Source: Sipunculus nudus (Eukaryota; Annelida; Sipuncula; Golfingiida; Sipunculidae). From it: a stretch of DNA of 64,000 bases. The translations under genes were made by a program, and so were the position numbers. Position 1 is the first letter of the stretch, and each line of letters opens with the position of its first letter. Below are positions 48,701-60,700 of the stretch, piece after piece. Location of the stretch: positions 34,110,229 through 34,174,228 of the forward strand of contig CM049314.1 in the NCBI GenBank assembly GCA_026874595.1. Direction: 5' to 3'. The notes beneath the pieces are model-generated. The model made no database searches. It saw only the letters and a program-made list of their open reading frames with translations, and was not told the origin of the DNA.

Positions 48701-51700
48701 AAAATGCTCTACTTAGTCCCTTAAGACCGATATAATTTTAATTCTTTATAAAAATTTAAAGGAACTTCTTTACCCAATACTCCAAAACCATAAGACTGGA
48801 TTCACAAAATGTCTTGCTTTGTTTAAATGAAGACATCATCAACTGATGGATTTAAAATTGTCTGGAATCCCACTGTAATCTGTGGATGCAGGTGTGGTCA
48901 TGCCAAAAGTGTTTCTCCAGCTTCTACTCATTCAAAACAGAGAGCTGTCAACTCACCCTTTGATTCCTGAGGAGTTGGAGTCACTGTCAGATTCTTTCTC
49001 CTTAAAAATTCCTTTGGCTTTTTCGTGTTCCTCCTGAAATTGATCAGTTACATTACAATCATTACTTTATATCAGTTAAAATCAGTGATATAACAAGTAC
49101 TCTAATCAGTGTTACCTGAAGTTATCACCACTAAACATTAATTGTAGCACATTTTTATCAAGTTACATTTCATATTGGTTATTCATGCCTGAAGCATGGA
49201 GATAAAAGGATAAAGATTAGTATTATAAACATATCTTTAATGTTACCCACAAATAAAACTTTCAGAGACTGATATGATAACAATATCAGACCATTGACAT
49301 ATCATCTACCAGCTATGAGCAGGAATTATATAAAGCCATGTTGTTATTTACATATCTGTACTGTAGAGTGAATTGCTGATAACTGAACCCTTGCAAATTA
49401 TCTGACAGCAAAAAAGTAACCTCATCAACCACAGTATTTTAAACCTTTTTAAGCTGAACATTATTATTCTCACTGCTTAATTCAACATTGATGGGTTATA
49501 TCTAAACACTGACCCGTAATGACTCTTGGAAGGAGGAAGCCTGATACTGAGCGTATTTTGCGACCGTTGTGTGAGACCGGCTACTCTCACATCGCCAGAT
49601 ACGGTTGCCAAATATATCACGGTTTTCATCTGGGGCTTGTTGGCGCTGTGTCCTCACTTCCACTGGATGATCAGCGTTAGCCTCAACAAGAGATTTCGTT
49701 GAAAATAAACCAAGATCTGTAACAAAACACAATACAACACTGCATGGATATAACTGTTACTATATTAGCATGAGCATTGCACTTGCTTTTACTTCAAAGG
49801 ACACTTTTAAAACAAGATTGTATTTCTCATATATCCATCTAAAAGAATTCACTTGTTTTTTCAGACTTTTCACCAGCTTGTGATTGGTCTTCAAGGATAA
49901 TTAAACAAATAAAAAAACTGAAAAAAAACCTATTAAATCTGCATGCAAACAAGGACCTGACTGTATGGACAATGAACGAAAGTACAGACTGACTGAATAC
50001 AGTAAACAATGCCAAACCCTTTCAAAATGCTAATCAGCTATGGTTGCCATAGCTATCTCCAATTTTCCTCAACTTGACCACTGGCTACCCTACTTTTGCA
50101 CACAGATATTAGTGAGCTTGACCTGTGTAGTCCTACATTGGAATCAAGCACACTGTTCAATGGCCATCATTCAGACTTTTAAGAATAAACAGATATAGAC
50201 CTTGGACATAACAAATCCACTTACCTAGTTTTAGGGCACCTGCCAACCCTCGTATAACAGCTACAGGTTGTGATAGGCAATACTGTCTCAGCTCCTCTGA
50301 GAAAGCATCTTTTTTGGACTCCAGCTGTAAAGAGTGCACACAAAGTTTTATTACCCAGGCATAATTGCCTGTTACAAAATTCAAGACCTTAATGTAGTTT
50401 ATATAAAAAAAAATTCAGTTTATAGCCATCTTGTTCTACAAATTTCACAATTACCAATGAAAACTACACTGTATTTTATCATTTAAATTCAGTTTGATTT
50501 TGCCTTGTATTACTATTCGGAGTAATTGTGTCAACTCAACACACTAAATTTCAGATTACACATGGGACCTGTGGGCTGAGCTTGTGGTTTGGCTTTGCTG
50601 AAAACAAGCACTGGGGGCAGATGAAGGGTATGTTCCTTGAATTCCAAACTTTGCATGATTCAGTACTTACATATACACTAGGAGTATTGGGGTTGAGTTT
50701 ATCAGTACTTACATATACACTAGGAGTAGGGGGGGGGGGGGGTTGAGTATATCAGTACTTACATATACACTAGGAGTAGGGGGGTTGAGTTTGTCCTTTG
50801 GCAGTGTTGGGTAGGGGCACTCCGGGGGAGCTGGAGGAGGGCACTGGTCTGATAAAATACTGTTGTGTATTCTCCCCTTCACACCTACAAACAACAATAA
50901 ACATTTATAACATTATAATTATAAACTGTTCTCAGAGAATAATTATATACCTCTATTAATATAACAGATCAACATTAAGGGCAAAACCCACAGAGGCCGA
51001 CACACATCTCAACACAGGGTGACAAGGACCAAAAAACATAAGGTGACTCAAACCGACACTTGGTTATGTCCTGACAGCCTAAGTAGCAAACCAATTGACC
51101 GACACACTCGCGCCACACATGGGATTCACACCATGGAGATTGCTGTGTATTCACGAAAAGTTGTGTCAGTTTGCGTCACCCAGCGTTTGGTGTATACAGC
51201 GTGTCACACGTCCAACTCCACTGCACAATCCTTGTCGAGTTGTGTCGGGAACAAGCTGACGCACGTAGACATGGGCTTCCATCGCATGACAAATCGAACA
51301 TGCTCAATCCTGTCGCATTGCCCAGGATGCAAATGACGTGTCATGAGACCTGGTCCACTGCCACAACACAAGAGGACATCTCTACTAGAGCCCTGCGCGT
51401 GTCAGAAATTTCAGCCCGCACCCGCCCCGCAAAAAATGTATGGAAACCGCAGCTGCCCCGCTCCGCACCTTTAGATTTAAAATTGACCCGCACCTGCCCC
51501 GCATATCAAAATATTAACCCGCAACTGCCCCACCTGCACCTATATATTAACTAGACATTTCTTGGCACCGCTGGTGCCTTAGTATCCCCAGACAATTAAT
51601 CCCTTTAATAATTTAAGAATAGGCCCCCCATCTTCAGCAACAATTAATATCAGACCACACTCATAGAAAAGGTCACTCTCATAGAAAAGGTCATGACCCC

Positions 51701-54700
51701 AATTTCAATATACATCATTCCCTAACCCATGTCTATGTATATGCATAATATGAAAGAAATCTGTCCATTAGTTTTTGACTTATAATGCTCACAGTACTGT
51801 TAAGTGGCAATGATGGGGTATTAAACGGCTGGAAAACAAGTAAAAGAATAACAGGTGGCGCTATCAGTTTTCAGTACATGACAACACTATCCAAGATCTT
51901 TGGTCAAGTTGATTTTTGGACCAATCAATGCATCCCTTATTGAGAAATTAATGATTTTGTGTGATTTTCACCATATATGGCAATATTCAAGGTCAAGGCC
52001 ACTCTCATAGGAAAGGTCATGACCCCAATTTAAATAAACATCATCCCATTACCCATATCTATGTATATGCATAATATGAAAGAAATCTGTCCATTAGTTT
52101 TTGACTTATAATGCTCACAGTACTGTTAAGTGGCAATGATGGGGTATTAAACGGCACGAAAACAAGTAAAAATATAACAGGTGGTGCCACCTGTTTCCGG
52201 TACATGACAATACTATCCAAGATCTTCGGTCAGGTTGATTTTTGGACCAATCCATGCATCCCTTATTGAGATATTAATGATTTTGTGTAATTTTCACCAT
52301 ATATGGCAATATTCAAGGTCAAGGCCACTCTAATAGGAAAGGTCATGACCCCAATATATATATATATATATACATCATCCCATAACCCATGTCTATGTAT
52401 ATGCATAATATGAAAGAAATCTGTCCGTTAGTTTTTGACTTATAATGCTCACAGTACTGTTAAGTGGCAATGATGGGGGTATTAAACGGCACGAAAACAA
52501 GTAAAAGAATAACAGGTGGCGCCACCTGTTTCCGGTACATGACATTACTATCCAAGATCTTCGGTCAAGTTGATTTTTGGACCAATCCATGCATCCCTTA
52601 TTGAGAAATTAATGATTTTGTGTGATTTTTACCATATATGGCAATATTCAAGGTCATGACCCCAATTTAAATAAACATCATCCCATAGCCCATATCTATG
52701 TATATGCATAATATAAAAGAAATCTGTTTTTGACTTATAATGGCTTTTTTATGGAAAACAGAGGTTTTTCCTTAATATCTTGAAGGAATGAAGTCCTAAT
52801 GACCCAATTTTCGGTATGGTAGGAGATTTTGGAAACATCTAATGGTATGTTAAATTTTGGATTCATAGGTCCAATGGTTTTAAAACGTGCCCTGTTAACG
52901 GCCGGACTTACGGACGGACAACGGACAAAGGACCACGACTATGGCTCAGATGACTTATAGTCAGCTGAGCTAAAAATTCTACATAATACTTGTAAGCATT
53001 TAACAGATTGTTCTTTAGGTGTTTATCCAACCCTAGATAAAATTTATTCAAAATCTTTTCACACCTTTTTTGAGTAAAGTTGCTTACAGACAAACCACCT
53101 AGCAAACCAACAAACCAAGGCAAAAACATAAAGCCTCCTTGCTGAGGCATATCACCTCTGAAGTATATAAGTTGTTACATTTACAATGGTATAAATGTCT
53201 GTATAGTTTTGATAATTTATTTAATTCTTGGTTGAAAAAAACATTTAATTCTAACATAACAATGAAATAGGAGCGATAATGAATAAACTTTAAAACTATA
53301 ATGAAAAAGTTTCAGGACTTTGTCATCATGTATAAAATTTCAGGATATTTTCAGGGTTTTTAAATGTTTAAAAAATCTGCATAGAAAATAACTCACCTAA
53401 ACCCTGAGAAGCTTTAATTATCTGAGCGGCAGTCATGGTAATTGATAATTTTGTCGGTGAGGTCGTTGATTTTTCATCAGACTTCCTGTCTGTTGTGTTG
53501 ACCTTAAGTTCGTCCTTCGTGCCCGACTGGTTGGTCTCCGCTTCTGAGTTGGAATGAGTTACACTATCATTCAGCAGGTTTTCACTGAGCAAATCAAAAT
53601 TGTCCTTTTTAGCCCCTGAAATGTCTGATTCACCGATTGGATCTTTATCTAGTTCAGGGCCCTGAGAAAGCTGGGCCAAAATGTCCTCTGCTAAGGAGGT
53701 AGCGATATCTTTCTGTGACAAGAGCGCGGTGATCTCCTGGTCACTCATGGCAGTCTGTAAGTCCTTTGGTAACACGGAGTCTGAGATCTCGGACAGGGCC
53801 TGAACAATGTTGTTACTGTTCAATGATGAAGTGTGAGTAATATGTGATGATGATACTGGCGGGACGGTAGTCGGGTCAGCCCCTGAGCGACCTGGGCTCG
53901 TGGACGAGAGGGGTGTGCCCAAAATGCCCTGAGTGGCACCCATGCATGTTGCCATGGTAACTCCTGATGGAATGGTATTATTAGCGCCACCTGGTTGTTG
54001 GATCCTGAGTGAATCATTGCTGGGATAAGGCACAGAGTTGGCAGCACCCGGGTGATCTGCCTGTGACAGTGCTGCATGATGCGGTGAAGTTTGCGAAAAT
54101 GGTGTCACGTTCCCACTGTGTCCCGGTGACTGGAACCTCGACGGGTGAAGCCCCATGGGACTCTTACTTCCCGATGCGGCTGGCGACAGCCCTCCCTGTA
54201 CCATGCTTGGGCTAGGGAATGGCGACGTCGGCTGGCTGCCCGGGATGTGAACAGATGGCGGTTGAGCCCGTTGCTGCTGTAACTCTCCCATCTTGGCTTG
54301 GTGATGCTGCTGCATCAAAAACTGGTGCTGGAGCTGCTCCAACAGATGCTGCTGCTGGGGGTTCAGGTTACTCTGTCAAAGGTCAAAACATGAATATTCA
54401 TTACTTTCACCTGTATGGTATGGTAGTACAGATGAGTGTGAACTGCAAGTTGATACGTGTGATAAAATGGCAGAACATGATGTGCTGAAAAATGCTCCAT
54501 AAAAAATATTATAAACTATTATAAAATATTATATTATATATAATATGATATATTTATAAATGCAAAAATCACCATGTTCCAGAAATGAAATCATTTAAAC
54601 CATCTGTCTTTTTTTTCAATCTTTGCTGGAAAGCAAAAGATGTTTTCTGAAAGCAGGCCAGTAATTTAACCATGATTGTATGCTGATACCATTCAACTGT

Positions 54701-57700
54701 ATAAATCTGTATGCATAGTAAACAGTGAAAGTGATAATTACCGCATTCTGCTGGAGAAACTGAAGCATCTGCAGTTGCTGGGGCGACAGAAAGAAGGGTG
54801 GGGGTTGCTGAGCACCTATAGGCTCTGGTGTGTCAGACTGTCATATACAGAAGAAATATTAAAGTAATATTCATGAAACTCATGAATATTCAAAGTTATA
54901 CAGATGCTAAAGATCTGATGGTCAATACAGAGCAATCATTTTCATTCAACTTTAAAATTATTAGAAGCTTCATAAATATTAATCTGATGGTATATGCAGC
55001 AAGGTTAAAGATACAGTAGCAATTTGTGTGGTATTCATGAATATTCATAAATTTAACAAATACCAATCTGATGACATGCATTTATCATCTGATGAATATT
55101 AATGGTGATCATGAATATGAAGACCATTACACAGCTGATTCAAAGAATCCCTTCAATAAAGTAGATGTAATTATAGCTAGCTCACTTTAATCAAGGCTTG
55201 GCAAAGTGGGCAGGTTAGACAATTGCGCAGTAATGAATCATTCAAGATTCTTAAATATATTATGTCATAATTTTCTTTATATACTGAGCAAAGAAGATAC
55301 ATTTTCTGGGAGAGGATTGTTTTTGGCTAGTCATGTTTGAATGTATCTGTTATGTGCAAAAGCCAAGTTTGATCAACATATTAAAGAAATATAATAGTTA
55401 ATATTAAGCAAGGAAAAGAAAAGCCTGTGTCACTTGATTGATCAGTTGCACAGCTTTTTTACCTTGTGTTTGCCTGAAGTTTTACGCCGCTTTGCAGGAG
55501 TTTCTGGTGAATCTAACACTGTTTGGCCCCCGTCACCCTGTCTTCCCACGAGAGCGTTGGGCCCCACACCTTGTGGCGCCCCCTGCTGACTGTCTCCAGT
55601 ATATCCCTGCTGCTGACCTGGCACCATACTGTTCCGAATCTGCTGTAAAATAAGTACGAGAACAATATATGACAATTGTCAACACATACCCAAAACAGAT
55701 GAGAAACACAAATATAAAGCATCATGAAATCAGTGCCAACATTATACATAATCATTGTGATATCAATACTAGTATTATGACAAGATTACTATGACATCAC
55801 TACCAGGTTTATGACATCAACATTATGATCATTGCCAGCATTATGACTTCATCATTATGATATAACTACCTAAACATTATGATATTTAAAGTTTCAATAT
55901 TCAAATATAATTAAAACACCACTAACATTTTAGTATAGTAAGTGCAGCAAAATAAGTTTTATGATATCACAATATCACTAGCAGCACTGAATCCCCATAT
56001 ATCCCTGATATTATTATGACAGAATGATAATCTCCTTATTGTTGTGATAAAAACTCAGTTGCAAACCCTAAGAAAGGTTGGGAGTCAATCCAGACTTTGA
56101 AATTAATCACCCTTGTCGTTCATCTTTTCATGTTGGTGGCAACTTTATCAACTTAATGGATGCTGCTCAAAGAGAATTTCTTTAACCACAGATGCATGTA
56201 ATAAGACGTGACAGGTTACTAACCTGTTGAGATGGGGAACTATTCTGTCTTGATGTCAGTTCAGCAGGGATAGGCAACTTCCAAGCATCCTCTATGCTAG
56301 GCAAAGACTTTGGTCTGGAAATACATAAAACACCATCATTGTGTAAAATACTGTATATTATGATATCAATATTAAAAACAGCATTTACTAATAAACATAT
56401 GTGTATGCAATGTATCCTTAGCTGTGTTACTATACTTCTCATTTACTAATGTTCACTGCCTTGTTTTTTGCACAATTTTTGGGACACCAAAAGCACCAAG
56501 TGTTTAGGATACCTGGGCTGAAACGCTTACTTAACATCCAATTTTAAAACAATCTGGGCTTAATTAGAATGTTGATTTAACACAGCTAGAAACTGCTGAC
56601 AAACATACACTGGTATATCCTGAATCATCTTCATTCTGTTACTTTGGCTTCTGAACTGGGCACTGATGAACAATGAATAAACATTGATAGAAAAGAAAGT
56701 ATACTTAAACCCTCTGTCAGCTTCTATGTTATATTGTAATTTGCATGGAAGACTTGGATTGAGTTTTTTACATGTATGTACTGTGCCGCTCTATCAGGGA
56801 ATGCTTCATTTTCATTCATTCTGATATCCCTTGTTCATTAAATTAAGCTACTGTAATACAAATATGTATTTGTATATACAGGTAACCCACTTGTTCTGCA
56901 GGGCTGGGACTGTCACATTTCCTAGGTGCTGCTGTAGGACCTTGATTCTTGCTGCTAAGTTTGGGTTAATGCATGCTGAAAACATCATAATCTACATAAA
57001 CAGTACACTCAATACACACAGACCTCCATTAAGGAATCATTCAATAAAAAATATTAAAGATACAAAAGAAAATGCTTATGTGATTGCGTATATATTTTCT
57101 ACTTGAAGACCTCGGACGTGCTTGAAGACCTTAAAACAGCAAACCTCAACCATATTTTAATGACTAGAAAAACATTAAAGCAAAAGGGTTTCTTCGATTT
57201 ACTTTGTGCTCAAATATTAAAATTAAATTTTCTATGGTTCAAATTTATACAATACAGTAGAACCTGTCTTAAAGACCACCTGTCTAATACAATCGCCTGT
57301 CAATAAAGACCACCCTTGAGTGGACCGAAAACAGTCACATTTGTACTGACCTGTCTAATAAGACCATGTGTGAATTGTAAGACCAGTCTCACAAGGTGGT
57401 CATATTACACAGGAGTCACTGTACATCAATTTTATTTTTCATTTTGCATAATAACTGAATGGATCTTTTACCTTTGGTGCTTTTAGAGGCATTCATATAA
57501 CAAGTGAGGGCATCACGCGGCTGTCCACACGTCTCATACAGGATACCAAGGTCCGTCCAGGCCGCTGTGTGAGACTTGTCTAACTGTACTGCACATATAT
57601 ACGCCTGAAGAGCATCCATCGGCTGATTCTGTTGCTGATATAAAACTCTGAAAAATAAGATATAATGATCAGTATAATATGTAACAAAGACAGAGAATAA

Positions 57701-60700
57701 TGCTAAAGGGATAATGAACAGTTAAGAGGAAATACCAATTAATAAGAAAAGAGCAGAAAAATTGTTAAGTTAAATGAGCGATATACATGAAACTATGATA
57801 GATTATATATAAATCATTTGTATAAGGTATAATAATCATTACAAAAAAGTAACTTTGAAAGTATGGACCATCATGTTTAAAATATCTGGCAAATTTGTAT
57901 ATATAATGTATAGAACTCTTCTTAATTGCACAATATTCTATCAATACTGAAGTACAGGCTAAAACAGTCTGAATGAACAAAACATTTCATGGCAAGCACA
58001 AGGAAATATACAAGCAGGTAAAGCATTTTGATATACAATTATGGTACTGATAATGATATGTCACGTGAAAAATGTAAATAACAAACTTACCCTATGGAGC
58101 ACCAAGTGTCAGCGTTGGCCTCCGATTTGTCTATTGAATGTCGGTACGAAACGAAAGCATCATGCACCTTTCCTATACTCGAAAAACACCTGGAACACAT
58201 TAATTTCCCAAAATGAACCCTACCTTGATTAAATTTAAATATAATCATTAAGGATCCAAATCCTGAAATAAGCAATTATAATATCAAAAGATTCAACTAA
58301 TAATAAAATCAGTTACTGTTAAAGCAATGGCACTTGCTGACAAAGAAACTTCACTGACAATACATAATTTCTCATAATCCTTTTAAGTGATTTAATAACA
58401 TAACTGTAACATGTCTGCCACAGCTGTAATCAGCCGTAACTGTATCTAGTTTTCCTGTTTCAAACTGTAACATTTACACCTAGTGAAATAGTTCTTAACT
58501 CTAAAAGTCACATAGCTGTAATCTATCATACAGCTGTATCCTATCAAACAACTGTAACCTATCATGCAGCTGTAACCTATCATGCAGGTGGAACTTTGGA
58601 AACAACTAGTGCCTCTCACAATGTAGCCTCTCACACAGCTGTAACCTGATGTCACACTATCTGTCACAGGTATGACCTCACACACTCGTTATCTCACCTT
58701 CCCAGCAGGTACCAGCTCTGTCCGCTGGTGGGGTCGGCTTCTATAGCTTTCTGCAAGGACTGGATCGCATACGCTTGTCTGGTGTTCGCATCGCCTAGTT
58801 GATTCTCTGTATGGTACATCCAGCCTACAACAACAGGCAGCAGGTTAATTTCATCAGATAACAATAAAATATTATCCACACTCCCAGATATAACTGGATC
58901 AAGGTGCACCAGTCTTTGTATTCTATACAGGCTAATGCTTCACTATGCTCTACAATAATTAATGAATGACATACATCTTATCTGCTACAATGTTACTCCT
59001 GTTGTTGGCAGTAAATATTAATATTTTAAAAATTCTTGAAAATATTTCATCATAATATTACAGTACAAATTGAATTTCTTGAAAGTAATTCATCAAAATA
59101 TTACAGTATCAGGTCATAACCAAGGTGATAACATGATGCTAGATAAGCAAACAAAGTGATTAGATTCCATTGTGTAGATCCCACATTACAACCATGAATA
59201 TATTTTATCATCCCTCAAATCAATACCATTGAGAAAACCATGTTCAAAGATAATGCTCATATCACATCCTTTTCAATGTCTTTGTGGGTGTACCACACCT
59301 AGGGTAAAACAATGTAACAACACTGCATGGCCAAATAATACCCCCTTCACACACAAAATGGTTTTAAAACATTTTGCTCAAAGCGCATTAGTCAAATCAG
59401 TTTCAAACAGTATGGTGCATTCATGCTAATCCTTGGTGAACATTGCACATGTAGATAGGTGTAACAACATGTTGACACAAGCCTTCGCCCATGTGCTGTG
59501 ATCCAGTTGCTGCTTCAAAACTTGGTCTTAACCATTCTGAATGCAATTGGACCCTTCACAGGCACATGTGGACCAGATAATTCACAATGGAATTGGTTTG
59601 AAACCACCTCCTGAGCTGGATTCAACTGGTTAAGCCAAATCTGTTTGAAAACGCTTTAGACTGCAGTTTGAACACTCGAAACAGTTTCTAACGAAACCAT
59701 TTTTCATTGTAATGTGTAAGGGTTATAAGATCAAATACAAAATTACCCAGCTGCCTCAATGCATTTCCCCGCACAACCCCAGAGATTTCTTTGTTCTCAA
59801 TCAACCTCTCATACGCTTCCTTTGCGAGTTTGTGCTTTCCCTGAAACAAAAATGGCTGATGTTAGTAACATAATTTAGTGTGATATTACAAGATAAAGGT
59901 CTAATATTAGATCAGAAAACAGGTTACTAATGGTGAGAGTGTGAGACCTCCAAATATAGCAATTGTACATTGTGTTACAGTGAGGTACTCAGCTACTGAT
60001 TAATAAGACAAAAATAAGACAATCTTTCCCTTTATAATAGATGTATAATATAGTATATACAATTAAATATTAAAGTGTAGGAAAGATTTACTTGGGAGTA
60101 TTTCCATGCAATCTTGTTATATGCAAAAGGAAGCAGGCATCTTAAAATTACTAAGGCTCTCTCAAAGTTCCATTTTTTAGCTGGTAAAAAGAATCCCTCA
60201 ATCTGAAAGATGTGGGCATCCAGTACATTCTAATTCAATTGGGAAATGACATATACAGTCAAACCTTTGAATTACGGACACTGACGGGACCAAACATTTT
60301 GCCTGCAAAAGAGATATGCCCTAGTATGGAGGTCATATATTTTGGCACATACTATCAAGGGACTGCCTGTAAGTGGCCTTAAATAGGTGGTGCCCATAGT
60401 ACAGAGGTGCCCGTAAGGAAAGGTTCAACTGTATGTACAAAACAAAATTACTTAAAGAGCATAAATGTACAAAAATGTTTATCTAAAGAAACCACTTACC
60501 TGAAGTTCCAACACATGAGCTATGTGGAATCTTACTACAAGGAGAAACACAAGAAATTAGTTACGTCTCAGAATGACCAACAAAACATTGTGGTAAAGGT
60601 TAGCCAAATAGAAACTAACATATTCATCTCATCATTACAACCATGATGCAAGCTTTTTTTTTAATTCTTTATCTGTCTTACTTACCTGATAAACTTTTAA

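Noticed and set aside
51019-51554. ORFs of 105 and 127 codons in a Kdm6a intron
   Set aside because: GC-rich repeat-like sequence, no domain, no splice partners in frame.
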